Source: Flavobacteriaceae bacterium (GTDB lineage: Bacteria > Bacteroidota > Bacteroidia > Flavobacteriales > Flavobacteriaceae). From it: a stretch of DNA of 64,000 nucleotides. The stretch's first letter is position 1; each line of letters begins with the position of its first letter. Shown here piece after piece: positions 18,114 to 27,755 of this stretch. A program made the position numbers and the translations under genes. The stretch is from assembly GCA_002694465.1 (NCBI GenBank), contig NZMG01000045.1, positions 1 through 64,000 on the forward strand, in the 5' to 3' direction. The notes under the pieces were generated by a model. That model was not told the origin of the DNA. It made no database searches and saw only the letters and a list, made by a program, of their open reading frames with translations.

Positions 18114-19454
18114 ATGAAAAGGTTCATTTTCATCAACGCTATTTTCATTTGTTCGATGTTTACCTATGCACAACAAATTGAATGGCAAGGAAAAGTAGAA
18201 CTTCTTGGTACATTTTCCTCCGAAGCATCAAATCCGTTTTGGTTTCACGCCAATACCAACACACAAGTAGGAATCTCTTCAAACTTTTCAGGATTAGGTG
18301 ACGTGGAAGGAACCTATGCTGTTTCTGAGGGTGCCTCAATTAAGGCAGGCCTTTCCTTTTTTTATCGCGATGATGTTTCAGATGAATTTCAACGAAAGGA
18401 TGCTTTTGTTCAATTTCAAAACAAATGGTTAAAAGCTACCATTGGAGCTAAATCTGGCGAAATAAAACAACAAGGACTTTCGGCAACCAATAAAAACTTT
18501 TTATATTCTGAAAATTCCCGTCCATTACCTGGGTTACTTTTGGAAGCGAATAATCCCCTAAAAATTTCTGAATCTTTTGCTTTTGATTGGGGAATTGGAC
18601 ATTTTTATTTAAATGACAATCGATTTGTAGAGGATGTGATGATTCACTACAAGCGTTTGGGATTGCAGATTCATTTTAATGAGACAAACAAAGTCACGGC
18701 ACAAATACAGCATTATGCACAGTGGGGAGGTACTTCTCAAGAATTTGGAAAACTAAACAGCGATTTAGAAGCTTTTGTAGATGTGTTTTTTGCTAAAAGG
18801 GCCTCCGAAATTAGTATCGAAGGAGAACTACTCAATGCCGTGGGGAACCATTTAGGCAGTTATTTGTTGGATTATAGTTTTAATGCTTCAGCAGGGGATT
18901 TTTCTATTTATCATGAGCATCCTTTTGAAGATGGATCTGGAACTCGATTGGCTAATTTTCCCGACGGTGTTTGGGGTGTTTATTTTCAACCAACCGAATC
19001 AAAGGTGTTTTCTGGGATAGTATATGAATTTATTACTTCCAACAACCAAAGTAAAGGTGGCGTAGGAGCCGATAATTATTTTAGTAATAGTATTTATCGT
19101 TCTGGTTGGACCTACGAGCGAAACGCTATTGGATTGCCTTTAATTCTAATCGATCCCGATGTGGAAGTTACTGCCATCAATTCGCCGATTATAAGCAATA
19201 GAGTGATATCCCATCATTTTGGACTTACAGGAACTGTGAAGGAGGTGCTTTGGCAACTAAAAAGCAGTTTTGTGAAAAATTTAGGCACCTACAATAAACC
19301 TTTTCCCGAACCTATACGAGTTTGGTACAATTATCTATCGCTTCAATATCCCACTCAAAAGTATGGCACTTTCCGTTTACTTGGTGGAGTGGATACTGGT
19401 AAGTCAATTGATACTGTTGTAGGAGTAGGCCTAGGCTACTCTTATGAATTTTAA
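18114..19454 (+). CDS. Capsule assembly Wzi family outer-membrane protein
   Basis: The start at 18114 gives a clean signal peptide ending TYAQQ; the frame is open further upstream inside wzc, but that extension has no signal sequence. The 446-residue mature region alternates short strands with motifs such as NPFWFHANTN and GLLLEANNP that characterise the Wzi beta-barrel family. Wzi acts at the outer surface to hold or organise exported polysaccharide. It is the last gene of the plus-strand locus and converges on a response-regulator gene 3 bp away. Confidence 0.88.
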   Translation: MKRFIFINAIFICSMFTYAQQIEWQGKVELLGTFSSEASNPFWFHANTNTQVGISSNFSGLGDVEGTYAVSEGASIKAGLSFFYRDDVSDEFQRKDAFVQFQNKWLKATIGAKSGEIKQQGLSATNKNFLYSENSRPLPGLLLEANNPLKISESFAFDWGIGHFYLNDNRFVEDVMIHYKRLGLQIHFNETNKVTAQIQHYAQWGGTSQEFGKLNSDLEAFVDVFFAKRASEISIEGELLNAVGNHLGSYLLDYSFNASAGDFSIYHEHPFEDGSGTRLANFPDGVWGVYFQPTESKVFSGIVYEFITSNNQSKGGVGADNYFSNSIYRSGWTYERNAIGLPLILIDPDVEVTAINSPIISNRVISHHFGLTGTVKEVLWQLKSSFVKNLGTYNKPFPEPIRVWYNYLSLQYPTQKYGTFRLLGGVDTGKSIDTVVGVGLGYSYEF

Positions 19455-19457
19455 GGA

Positions 19458-20159
19458 TTAATCGTCAATCTTAAGGATAAACCCCTGCTTATGTACATTT
19501 TCAATTGAAATGGCGGGATCTTTTTGAAGATACTTACGCAAATGGGTTATAAAAACATTTAAGCTCTTTTTATTGAAATAGTCGCTCTTTCCCCAAAGTG
19601 TATTTAAAATTTCTTTGTGCGTACAAAGATTATTTTTGTTGAATACCAGAAAATTAAGCAATTCAGCTTCACGCTTTGTTAGTGTTATTTTTTCATCATT
19701 AATAGCTAATTGCTGATTTTTATAATGAAAATGGTACTTTCCAATAGTGGTTACTGCTTCGGTCGTTTCAATTTTTTGGGTGGTTTTTATACGGGACAGT
19801 AATGCTTTTATTCTCACTACCAACTCTTCTTCGTCTATTGGTTTTTTTAAATAATCTACAGCCCCAATAGAAAAGCCTTTAAGTACATCCACTTTTAGTG
19901 ATCGAGCTGTGAGAAACAAAAAGGGAATGGAAGGATAAATGCTTTTTATATTTTTTGCCAGTTCAAACCCATCTTTGTCGGGAAGCATCACATCCAAAAT
20001 GGCTAGCTCATATATATGTGAATCCAATAGCTGTAACGCCTCGGAAGCGGTTTTTGCTAGAGAAATTTTAAAACCATTCATGGTAAGATACTCCCGCAAC
20101 AAATATCCTAAAGTTGGGTCATCTTCTACCAATAAAATAGTCGCAAGTGATTTACTCAT
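19458..20159 (-). CDS. OmpR/PhoB-family response regulator
   Basis: The 233-residue protein has a receiver domain (LLVEDDP acidic pocket, phospho-acceptor Asp56 in LAILDVMLP, Lys in YLKKPI). A winged-helix Trans_reg_C domain (LTKREAELLNFLV, ending with FITHLRKYLQ and VHKQGF) follows. It would bind DNA after phosphorylation by the histidine kinase encoded immediately upstream, with which it overlaps by 8 bp. Targets are unknown; the neighbouring polysaccharide export genes on the other strand are candidates only by proximity. Confidence 0.94.
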   Translation of the reverse strand: MSKSLATILLVEDDPTLGYLLREYLTMNGFKISLAKTASEALQLLDSHIYELAILDVMLPDKDGFELAKNIKSIYPSIPFLFLTARSLKVDVLKGFSIGAVDYLKKPIDEEELVVRIKALLSRIKTTQKIETTEAVTTIGKYHFHYKNQQLAINDEKITLTKREAELLNFLVFNKNNLCTHKEILNTLWGKSDYFNKKSLNVFITHLRKYLQKDPAISIENVHKQGFILKIDD

Positions 20160-21420
20160 ATAGCAAAGGTAATTTCAATTTTATATTGGTTCCCTTTCCA
20201 GGGTCACTTTCGATACTAATTTTTCCCTTATGCCTTTTCATAATTTCTTTAACATAACTAAGTCCTAAGCCGTATCCCTTTATGGCGTGGGTGTTTCCTT
20301 TGGGTACTCGATAGTATTTTTGAAAAATTAACTCTTGCTCCTTTTTTGTTAACCCTAATCCATTGTCCTGAATTTCTATCACTAGATTGTCTCCTTTCTG
20401 ATTAGCTTTTAAAGATACTTTAGGCTTCTCTGAATACTTTTTGGCGTTGTCCAGTAAATTATTAATGGCATTTTCTAAATGAGATGCTTCCGCACGGATA
20501 CTAAACTCTTTGTTTTCAATTTTGAATGAAAAATCGGTGTCCTCAAGTGTAGAGAGTTGTTTGAAATCTTCACAAATCCGTTCCAGAATAGGGGTGAAAT
20601 CTACTTTTTTTAATTCAAATAATTGTTTCTTCGATTCCAATGCGCCTAGTTCCAATACTTTTTCAATATGGATTTTCATTCGTTCGGTTTGCTGCTGAAT
20701 TAATTCAATAACAGGTTTTTGAGTTTCCGAAGCGTTTTCACTTAATATCTTCGTGGCTAACCCAATAGAAAAAACAGGGGTTTTTAATTCGTGAGTGAGG
20801 TTATTTATAAAATCATTGGTGGTTGTAATAATATTCCGTTGCCAATAAAAAGATCGTAGCACCCAAACAATCACAAAGATAATGGCAATAATAAAAATAA
20901 GACTCGGAATGGTAAGTCCGTTTAATTGAAAAAGAAAGTAATTATTGATGTCTTTAAATTGAAGTTCTAATATTAACCTTTTGTTTAGCGCAAGGGGTAA
21001 ATACCCTTCTAATTCAATAGGATACGTTTTTATTTTTTCTGAGACATCGTATACTCTTGGTGCCGTTAAATAATCGGATGAATCTTTTGTAAATAAACGG
21101 TACGAAAAATCACTTTCAATACCATTTTCGTTTAATCGATGGGTAATAAAATCGTTTAAAAAATGCCTAGAAGCATCTTGAATACTGTCGATGCTTGTAT
21201 TAAAATAGGAATTATCTTGCGTAATGGCGTGACCTATTAAAAAAGTAAGCTGATTTTGTGTAGCGAGATCTGCTTTTATTTCTTGGGTGGCATTGCCAAT
21301 ATTTCGTTGAAATTGGACTTTAGCTAAATTAATACCAATGTTGAGGTATTGGTATTGCACGACAAAGAGTCCTAATACCGACACAATAAGAATGATAATA
21401 TAAAGCGTTCTACGTTTCAA
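20152..21420 (-). CDS. Membrane-bound sensor histidine kinase
   Basis: There are two membrane helices (residues about 5-23 and 170-190) around a periplasmic sensor region of about 145 residues. A HisKA domain follows with phospho-acceptor His210 in NNLTHELKTPVFS. The HATPase domain has an N-box (ENAINNLLDNAKKY), DNGLGL and GYGLGLSYV. No HAMP domain is evident. It forms an operon with the response regulator just downstream. The ligand is unknown. Confidence 0.93.
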   Translation of the reverse strand: MKRRTLYIIILIVSVLGLFVVQYQYLNIGINLAKVQFQRNIGNATQEIKADLATQNQLTFLIGHAITQDNSYFNTSIDSIQDASRHFLNDFITHRLNENGIESDFSYRLFTKDSSDYLTAPRVYDVSEKIKTYPIELEGYLPLALNKRLILELQFKDINNYFLFQLNGLTIPSLIFIIAIIFVIVWVLRSFYWQRNIITTTNDFINNLTHELKTPVFSIGLATKILSENASETQKPVIELIQQQTERMKIHIEKVLELGALESKKQLFELKKVDFTPILERICEDFKQLSTLEDTDFSFKIENKEFSIRAEASHLENAINNLLDNAKKYSEKPKVSLKANQKGDNLVIEIQDNGLGLTKKEQELIFQKYYRVPKGNTHAIKGYGLGLSYVKEIMKRHKGKISIESDPGKGTNIKLKLPLLYE

Positions 21421-21542
21421 AATGTGGTGCCATATTACTAATTTTTTTCCTTTTGAAGTAATGATAGGCCAATTTATAACGCGCTTAACTTTTCATTAAT
21501 CTTTTTAATTTTCGAATAATCCCAATAAAAGCCTTACAACGG

Positions 21543-21645
21543 TATCTTTGAAAAAGGTTTTAAAAGTTAATATTTATCCAAATTCAATTTAAAAGTTAGT
21601 ATTTTTTTTCAAAAAACGCCGGGTACAATTTTCCCGGCATTTTTT
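21543..21645 (+). ncRNA. Candidate small RNA between a promoter box and a terminator
   Basis: A perfect TAnnTTTG box (TATCTTTG, 21543-21550) on the plus strand is followed about 70 bp later by a strong GC-rich terminator hairpin. No open reading frame lies between them. The interval contains a 17-bp near-perfect direct repeat (21559-21575 and 21588-21604, one mismatch). No clear -33 element is present, so this is a hypothesis. Confidence 0.25.
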
Positions 21646-21646
21646 A
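21611..21646. terminator. Bidirectional Rho-independent terminator
   Basis: A 6-bp GCCGGG/CCCGGC stem (21618-21623 with 21633-21638) has a 9-nt loop and is flanked by A6 on the left and T6 on the right. It therefore works on both strands. On the minus strand it lies 25 bp after the lipoprotein gene that ends at 21663. Confidence 0.85.
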
Positions 21647-21662
21647 TAATTTATTAGAGTGT

Positions 21663-22571
21663 TTAATTGTTTGTCTCACCCGATAAAATAGGATGGTTTA
21701 AAGTAGAATTAAAAGCATAGTCAATTAAAGTAACTACTTCAGTCACCTTATTAAATTCAATTCGAATCCATCCAAAGTAATTAGAATTATTAATATTATT
21801 TTGAATCCCAACAATTTGTGCAGAATTTTCCCAACTTCCTTCGTAAGTGGTTATTCCATTTGAAGAAGTATTTCTTATTACTAAAGCTCCGTAGTCGTTT
21901 GTCCATCGTTGTCCCTGAACTAAATCTTGATTAATTAGGGTGCCTATGGGTTCTGATATTATTAACCCCATATTGAGAAAGTTTTCATTTATGGGCGGGC
22001 CAGATTTAATTAAGTTGGGTCCTATTGGATTAATTCCCACATATAAACGATCCCCTTGGGTATTGGCCGTAAGTTCAACAAATACGGTAAAATCGACCAT
22101 GCCGTCTTCTGAAATATCTAGCGTAAGGGGTAAAGGGTCACCTAGCCTTAAAATTCTACCATCTTTTTTATAAATAATTGTATTTTTTTGATTTGTAAAG
22201 AAACTAACTTCATTTCCATAGGATGTCCCTACACTGTTTGTAGCGTAAGCTCTTACATAGTATTTTTGGTTTGGAACAAGGTTTGAAAGCATACTATTGA
22301 ATAAACTGGATTCTTGACTCTCTATGGTTTTGGTAGAGTGTGTTATGGAAGGATTCGATTTGATATCCCAACAAATCCCTTTATTTATAATAGATGTTCC
22401 ACCATCACTAAGGACTAAACCACCAGAACTTGCCGTTGTTTCTGTAATGTCCGTAATTTTAGTCGTTTGTAAAATAGGAATAGATAGTTCTCTAATGTCA
22501 TCGGAATGACATCCAATAATGAGAAAATAGATTACGATAAGACAATAGGATAAATTAAATCTGATTTTCAT
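21663..22571 (-). CDS. Secreted lipoprotein with fibronectin type III-like domain
   Basis: The start at 22571 gives a signal peptide with lipobox LIIGC at about residue 20; an upstream in-frame ATG would add 14 residues that spoil the signal. Residues 35-130 read like the FN3-like repeat often found in Bacteroidota surface lipoproteins (ETTASSGGLVLSDGG, ISKGICWD-type core, NLVPNQKYYVRAYATNSVGTSYG; hallmarks YYVRAYATN). The rest is a beta-rich region ending near FNSTLNHPILSGE. No enzyme motif was found. The role is unknown, probably surface-exposed. Confidence 0.7.
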   Translation of the reverse strand: MKIRFNLSYCLIVIYFLIIGCHSDDIRELSIPILQTTKITDITETTASSGGLVLSDGGTSIINKGICWDIKSNPSITHSTKTIESQESSLFNSMLSNLVPNQKYYVRAYATNSVGTSYGNEVSFFTNQKNTIIYKKDGRILRLGDPLPLTLDISEDGMVDFTVFVELTANTQGDRLYVGINPIGPNLIKSGPPINENFLNMGLIISEPIGTLINQDLVQGQRWTNDYGALVIRNTSSNGITTYEGSWENSAQIVGIQNNINNSNYFGWIRIEFNKVTEVVTLIDYAFNSTLNHPILSGETNN

Positions 22572-22664
22572 AAGTGATATATTTAAAAGTATGTATCTAA
22601 GTCTTAAAATCATTTTTATGATTTATTGTATTAGTGCTAATAAACTATTTATAAGATATAGATA

Positions 22665-22697
22665 GAAAAAGGCACTAGGATTTATGACCCAGCGCCT
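22665..22697 (-). terminator. Rho-independent terminator (minus strand)
   Basis: Read on the minus strand, a 10-bp stem (AGGCGCTGGG with CCTAGTGCCT, including two G-U pairs) has an 8-nt loop and is followed by five T. It lies 40 bp after the stop of the gene ending at 22737. Confidence 0.8.
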
Positions 22698-22736
22698 AAT
22701 TTTGGTTTATTAGTTGAAAGATGGTTTGTGCTAATT

Positions 22737-23204
22737 TTAATTCTTTAATCTTTTAAAGATGTATCTTGTAATAAAAATACCATTACTGTCACTTTCTCCG
22801 CTAAAACTTTCTACCCCGCTATTTACAAAGGCCAACTCCCAACCTTGCATCGCAAGATCATTTAGTTTTGATGTTACGACAGCGTCGTTAGCAGCTATGT
22901 TTTGAAATCGAATTCCTCCTAAGTTGAAAAAATTTAGAAGTTTGGTTTCATCAAAGTTTTTTAAACGAATTTCACCTCTGTCAGATTTATTTCTTTCGTC
23001 GTCTTCTGCGGTACGGCTAGAAGTAAACTCTTTATAATCTCTGGGTTCTTCGGAACTTATCATTCTAGACCTCCCTAAGCCATTAGGGATAATAGATTCT
23101 ACTACCGTAATAGTTTTGTATTCTATGGTCTGTGACCAAGTGATATTGCTTACTAAAAGTAAAGCAATAGGAATTAAAAATTGAATTAGTCTCATAATGT
23201 TCAT
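22737..23204 (-). CDS. Secreted DUF4177-like small protein
   Basis: The 155-residue protein has an N-terminal signal peptide (FLIPIALLLVSNITWSQ). Its C-terminal part, LNDLAMQGWELAFVNSGVE...RYIFKR, resembles the DUF4177 fold, in which a conserved GWEL motif precedes a final strand. The middle is charged and lacks known motifs. It is encoded 3 bp downstream of another secreted protein of unknown role. Start codons at 23204 and 23195 are both possible. The function is unknown. Confidence 0.65.
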   Translation of the reverse strand: MNIMRLIQFLIPIALLLVSNITWSQTIEYKTITVVESIIPNGLGRSRMISSEEPRDYKEFTSSRTAEDDERNKSDRGEIRLKNFDETKLLNFFNLGGIRFQNIAANDAVVTSKLNDLAMQGWELAFVNSGVESFSGESDSNGIFITRYIFKRLKN

Positions 23205-23207
23205 GTG

Positions 23208-23975
23208 TTAGTTTTTAATGGTCATTCTCACATAGGAGAAATCACTTTCTAAAGGTTCATTTTTTAGATTATTTGATTTTTTTTCTGGAAGGACTTTAAT
23301 TAGTAATGAATTGTTGGTTTCCCAAAAAAGTTCATATGGAATCCACTTTTCATTTTTACCTACATAGTAGTGAGATGCCTCTAAAACGCTATTCGTCTTA
23401 TTCAGTTTTGATAAATAAAAACCTTTAAGCGGTATATTAGAAGTGGATACTAAATTTAAAGTGGCAAAATTTAAGTAATTGGGCGAAAAAATAGGGTTGG
23501 AGGTAACAGTAATGACCTCTGCCGTTTTAGCGTCTACTAAATACCATTCCTTTTCATCAAAAAAAGAATGGGAACCAATCAAGTAAGCATTAATAGAATT
23601 ACTTTTCCCCAGGTAATAATAAGTACAAAGGTTGATATTAAACTCTGAAAGGAACTCATCTTTAAGACTGGTAATTGCTTTCCATTCTTCATTTATTTTT
23701 AGGTGAATAACACCATCAATTTTTTTCGCATCGCCTTCTTTCATTTCAAAGATTATGTCTTGATTTATCGATGCATTATTGTATTCCCTTTCGGTTGCTT
23801 CCTTAAAAGTAACTTTTAGAGGATGTTTCTTTCCCTTTAATTTACTCTTAGCTATAACTACATTTTCAATAGAATTGAAGCCAAGAGTTTCAGGTTCAAT
23901 AATACTGTGTCCGACGTACGCATTCATAAAATACATTAAAGTAATGATTGGCGTAATGGCAATGATCTTATTCAT
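23208..23975 (-). CDS. Secreted or membrane-anchored protein of unknown function
   Basis: Starting at 23975 gives MNKIIAITPIITLMYFMNAYVG, an N-terminal hydrophobic segment acting as signal peptide or anchor. The remaining 230 residues have no motif I recognise. The sequence contains many short beta-type stretches and one Cys (LCTYYYLGKS). The longer reading frame to 24014 adds 13 unlikely residues. It precedes the DUF4177-like gene by 3 bp and is likely co-transcribed with it. Confidence 0.6.
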   Translation of the reverse strand: MNKIIAITPIITLMYFMNAYVGHSIIEPETLGFNSIENVVIAKSKLKGKKHPLKVTFKEATEREYNNASINQDIIFEMKEGDAKKIDGVIHLKINEEWKAITSLKDEFLSEFNINLCTYYYLGKSNSINAYLIGSHSFFDEKEWYLVDAKTAEVITVTSNPIFSPNYLNFATLNLVSTSNIPLKGFYLSKLNKTNSVLEASHYYVGKNEKWIPYELFWETNNSLLIKVLPEKKSNNLKNEPLESDFSYVRMTIKN

Positions 23976-24037
23976 ATTTTTAAGTTTTAATCTATAGAAT
24001 GTCTGCAAAAACATACTATAGTTGGTTTTATAAAAAA

Positions 24038-24703
24038 TTATATTTTGTATGCCAATGAAATTAAGATGTTTCTGTTGCTAAACTTTGCATCCTTGGCATC
24101 ATCGCTTGCAATATTGCTTACCCCATGAAGGTAACTGGCAGCAATTGAAAAATTGGATGATATTTTATATCCAGCCATCCCTGTAATGCCAAAGTCAAAT
24201 CTTTTTAGGCCGGCTCCATTTTCATCTTCACTTTTAAAGGCGTCCATATTAAACGATTCACTGTAAAGGATACCCTCTTCTTCAAATTCAAAGGTCCCCT
24301 TTAATTTTCCAGAGAGGCCATAACCAAATGAAGGTCCGGCACCAATATAGAAATTAGATTTGCCAATAGTATACACTACTATTACAGGAACCTCAATGTA
24401 GTTTAGACTAGCCTTCATTTCTTGATTAAAATCCTCGCCAGCTATGGTAGTTTCACTGGTTACTTTCACTCCTTTTTGCATAAAGTTTACTGAAGGGATC
24501 ACACCAAAATTGTCTGAAATAGGGAATTCAACAAAAATACCCGCTGCAAAACCAGGTCTAAATTCCTTTTTGGTATTGTCAAGGTCATCATCTGTAAAAG
24601 CGGCGTTGCTTAATACACCTGAGGCTTGAATTCCATAATTAATTTGTGCTTTTACCCCCATAGAGCAAAATAGAATGAATGCGGTAAACAATAGTTTTTT
24701 CAT
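24038..24703 (-). CDS. PorT-family outer-membrane beta-barrel protein
   Basis: The start at 24703 begins MKKLLFTAFILFCSMGVKAQ, a clear signal peptide. The mature part is about 200 residues with alternating strands (YGIQASGVLSN, RPGFAAGIFVEFPI, FYIGAGPSFGYGL, ISLAYKI at the very end). The terminal aromatic-type strand fits an eight-strand beta-barrel of the outer-membrane protein beta-barrel (PorT-like) group common in Bacteroidota. It is monocistronic and divergent from the LytS/LytTR pair that starts at 25078, so it could be under that regulator. Confidence 0.82.
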   Translation of the reverse strand: MKKLLFTAFILFCSMGVKAQINYGIQASGVLSNAAFTDDDLDNTKKEFRPGFAAGIFVEFPISDNFGVIPSVNFMQKGVKVTSETTIAGEDFNQEMKASLNYIEVPVIVVYTIGKSNFYIGAGPSFGYGLSGKLKGTFEFEEEGILYSESFNMDAFKSEDENGAGLKRFDFGITGMAGYKISSNFSIAASYLHGVSNIASDDAKDAKFSNRNILISLAYKI

Positions 24704-25077
24704 GTTTAAAGATTTAAGATTAATAGTTCGTTTTTTGATTATTGATGATTTAATAGGACAAATGTAGATGGCAGTGTTGTTTCCTAAAAAAATATCCTGG
24801 CGAAGTGGCAATGAAATCTATTGAAGTGCAAAAAAGTATAGGTTGAAGTGAAAATTGTTTATGCTATTGATAATTAATGGTATATCTTTAATATGAGGAT
24901 AGGTAACTATAATTTTTGGAAGTAAAACATCACGATTATGCACTTTAGGATTGTAAAACAGCACTTCGTTGTTTAAATAATGCATTACAACACAAAAACC
25001 GATTATTAATAGGTGCTAAATTGTAATTTTAACTCAAAAATTTAAGCCATTTTACTTTATAAACTACTTAAGTAGAT
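24704..25077. other. Divergent intergenic region (374 bp)
   Basis: This space separates the PorT-like gene (leftward) from the LytS-like kinase gene (rightward). It must contain both promoters. I found no convincing -33/-7 pair, RNA gene or coding frame; the region is very AT-rich with a short ACTTAAGT palindrome near 25063-25070. Confidence 0.5.
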
Positions 25078-26082
25078 ATGAGTATAAAACGTAGATATAG
25101 TTATTCGGTTTTAATCGCAATTAATATTGTAATGATTATAATTAGGTTAAAAGTATTTCCAAAAGAACCACCTAGTTATCATATCATTTTAACCATCACA
25201 GCTCTGTTGTTATTTGTATTGGGTTGGGAAAGTACGGTACTATTGGACCGACTTTTGGAAAAAATAATTCCTATTTCCAAAAAACCATTGCAAAAGATTT
25301 GCCTTCAAATTTTTCTCTCCACACTATTAATCATTTTCATTTCTTACAGTATTTTCTTTCTTGCCAATTCAATGTTCGATTTACGAATTATTCCAATGTG
25401 GAATAGTGTTGTTTATTTGATGAATTTCTTTATTGCTGTGATATTTAACCTAACTATTTTTGGGTATTATTATTTTGAAGAATGGAAATATAATTTAGTA
25501 AGTAGAAGCCATCTGGAAAAAGATCAGGCTATGGTTCGATATGATGCCTTACGAAATCAGTTAAATCCTCATTTTTTGTTTAATGCATTGACCTCGCTTA
25601 ATAGCCTAATTTTCGAAAATCAACAATTGGCTTCCGAGTTTCTTCAGCAATTGTCAAAGGTATATCGATACACCCTTCAAAATAGAGACAAAGATGTGGT
25701 ATCATTAAAAACTGAAATGGATTTTGTAAAGCATTACATTTCACTTATGAAAACTCGCTTTAATGGAGCCATACAATTTCAAATTGAAATAGCCGAAGAA
25801 GATTTAGAAAAAGGAATCGTACCTGTAATATCACAAATGTTGATTGAGAATGTGGTAAAGCATAATAGTATTACTTTAGAAAATCCACTCCTAATTCAGA
25901 TAAAAACTGATGGGACATATTTAATGGTAAAAAATAATGTCATTAAAAAAACGCAAGTTGAAAATAGCAATAAATTGGGGCTAGAAAACTTAAAAGACTT
26001 ATATAAATACTTATCAGATAAAGGTTTAAGAATCGAATCGGATCCAAATAATTTTGCAGTGTATATCCCTTTAATTCAATAG
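25078..26082 (+). CDS. LytS-type sensor histidine kinase
   Basis: Four predicted N-terminal membrane helices (residues about 10-140) precede a His_kinase domain. The phospho-acceptor sits in LNPHFLFNALTSLNSLI, followed by a degenerate HATPase part with MLIENVVKHN as N-box and LGLENLKDLY. At 334 residues it is a usual size. It signals to the LytTR regulator encoded 2 bp downstream. Its input signal is unknown. Confidence 0.9.
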   Translation: MSIKRRYSYSVLIAINIVMIIIRLKVFPKEPPSYHIILTITALLLFVLGWESTVLLDRLLEKIIPISKKPLQKICLQIFLSTLLIIFISYSIFFLANSMFDLRIIPMWNSVVYLMNFFIAVIFNLTIFGYYYFEEWKYNLVSRSHLEKDQAMVRYDALRNQLNPHFLFNALTSLNSLIFENQQLASEFLQQLSKVYRYTLQNRDKDVVSLKTEMDFVKHYISLMKTRFNGAIQFQIEIAEEDLEKGIVPVISQMLIENVVKHNSITLENPLLIQIKTDGTYLMVKNNVIKKTQVENSNKLGLENLKDLYKYLSDKGLRIESDPNNFAVYIPLIQ

Positions 26083-26084
26083 TT

Positions 26085-26855
26085 ATGATAAAAGCGATTA
26101 TTATTGAAGATGAGCCATTGGTGGCAAGGGGACTTTTAAAACTGGTCGGTGAAATAGATTCGGATATTCATATAGAAATTGTTTTAAATTCTCTAAAATC
26201 CAGCGTAGCTTATTTTGCTTCAAATCCAGAACCCGATTTATTATTTATGGATATCCAATTAAGTGATGGTGTAAGTTTCGATTTATTTCAGGAAGTTCAA
26301 ATAAATTGCCCGGTCATTTTTACTACCGCCTATAACGAATATGCCATAAGAGCTTTTAAATTAAATAGTATCGATTATTTATTAAAACCTGTAGATAAAG
26401 AAGAGTTAACCCAAGCCATATATAAGTTTAAGCGAATTAAGGAAATTAAAAACTTCACTTTTAACAACCAACTGGAAGCCTTAATTCGTGATTTAAATCT
26501 TTCCAAAGCACAAAAAATATATAAAGAGCGATTTATTGTTCATTCTGGGAAGGCGTTTATAATTGTAAGTCTGGAGAATATATCCTATTTTCAGAAAGAT
26601 GTTCTTATTTATTTAGTAACTAAGGATAACCAAAAATTTATTACCGATTTCCAAACCATGGAAGAAATTGAAGAATTGGTAAATCCAAATTTGTTTTTCC
26701 GAGCCAATAGACAAATCATTATAAAATCGGATGCTGTGGAAAGCTTTAAAGCCGACTCTTACGGAAAACTTATAGTAAAATTAATAGCCCCTGCTTCCAT
26801 TTCTATAGATATTAGTAGGGAAAAGGCACAAGCCTTTAAAAAGTGGTTGCAGTAA
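26085..26855 (+). CDS. LytTR-family response regulator
   Basis: The receiver domain (IIEDEP, Asp56 in LLFMDIQLS, Lys in LLKPVDKEEL) is followed by a LytTR DNA-binding domain (about residues 145-255), with IVSLENISYFQKD and FFRANRQIIIKSDAV. It forms a two-gene operon with the upstream kinase and converges on tonB. LytTR regulators bind paired short direct repeats; I did not identify such sites with confidence near this gene. Confidence 0.92.
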   Translation: MIKAIIIEDEPLVARGLLKLVGEIDSDIHIEIVLNSLKSSVAYFASNPEPDLLFMDIQLSDGVSFDLFQEVQINCPVIFTTAYNEYAIRAFKLNSIDYLLKPVDKEELTQAIYKFKRIKEIKNFTFNNQLEALIRDLNLSKAQKIYKERFIVHSGKAFIIVSLENISYFQKDVLIYLVTKDNQKFITDFQTMEEIEELVNPNLFFRANRQIIIKSDAVESFKADSYGKLIVKLIAPASISIDISREKAQAFKKWLQ

Positions 26856-26857
26856 TT

Positions 26858-27598
26858 TTAATTTGTATTTTCAACCTTAAACAAAATGGGGAGTGCATAT
26901 AAAACTCCTACTGGTTTTCCACGTTGTTTCCCAGGAATCATTTTAGGAAGCGATTCCACTAATCTAATAGCTTCTTGTTCTAAGCGTGGGTGAGGAGCTC
27001 TCGCACGGACGTTTACCACATTGCCTTCTTTGTCAATTTTAAACTGAACACTAATACGCTGTTTTCCCTCTAAGCCCAAGTCATTGGCCAATTCGGTATT
27101 GAATTTATTTTGTACAAACTCCATCACTTTTGTCTCCATGCATTTTTTGCGATCGTTGTTGTTGGTTTTAGACTCACAACCTGGATAGATAGGTACATCT
27201 TCAATAACGGCAAAGGGAACGTAGACAATTTCCTCTTCTTCAACATCCACATCTTCAATTTCTTCAATTTCAACAATTACTTGATCTTGATCTGTTTCTG
27301 AAGACTCTATAAGGGTTTCATCCACTTCCGAATCGTTTTCTACTACCTCAATCACTTGAGTAGATATCGCTGGTGGCGGAGGTGGTGGAGGCGGAGGTGG
27401 TGTTAGTTGATCTGTAATAGGAATGACATCTTCAAGATCGTCACCTACATCTAATACTTCTCCAGAAGCCAAATCTCTGTCAAACGATTTACTTTCTATG
27501 GCTTGATAGGAGATAAAAAGCATCATGGCCAATCCCATTAAAAAGAAGGTGGTGCTCCAGTTAGCAAGGCTTACGCTCGGGTTTTTCTTTAGTTCCAT
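26858..27598 (-). CDS. tonB: TonB energy transducer
   Basis: The 246-residue protein has one N-terminal membrane anchor (residues about 15-33), a run of ten prolines followed by an acidic linker, and a C-terminal TonB domain (PIYPGCE, VQFKIDKEGNVVNVRAR, RLVESLPKMIPGKQRGKPV). The PxYPGC start and the final VxxxLPxxxPG motif are typical of Bacteroidota TonB proteins. It couples the proton gradient to TonB-dependent outer-membrane receptors. It appears monocistronic. Confidence 0.93.
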   Translation of the reverse strand: MELKKNPSVSLANWSTTFFLMGLAMMLFISYQAIESKSFDRDLASGEVLDVGDDLEDVIPITDQLTPPPPPPPPPPAISTQVIEVVENDSEVDETLIESSETDQDQVIVEIEEIEDVDVEEEEIVYVPFAVIEDVPIYPGCESKTNNNDRKKCMETKVMEFVQNKFNTELANDLGLEGKQRISVQFKIDKEGNVVNVRARAPHPRLEQEAIRLVESLPKMIPGKQRGKPVGVLYALPILFKVENTN

Positions 27599-27755
27599 AA
27601 TTCAAGAATTAAATAACTTTTAAATCGAGTAAAAAGTACAATGGATATAAGAAGAAAAAAATGACATTAATCATATCACATTACTGAAAATGAGCGTTAT
27701 ACTTTCTTTAATAAAATATTATGACTGCAAAATATGCTAGTATAATTAAGAGCAG

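Noticed and set aside
20163..20171. TACCTTTGC on the minus strand, 3 bp before the response-regulator ATG, as a promoter
   Set aside because: The bases encode the last residues of the histidine kinase, and the two genes overlap as an operon; the match may be chance.
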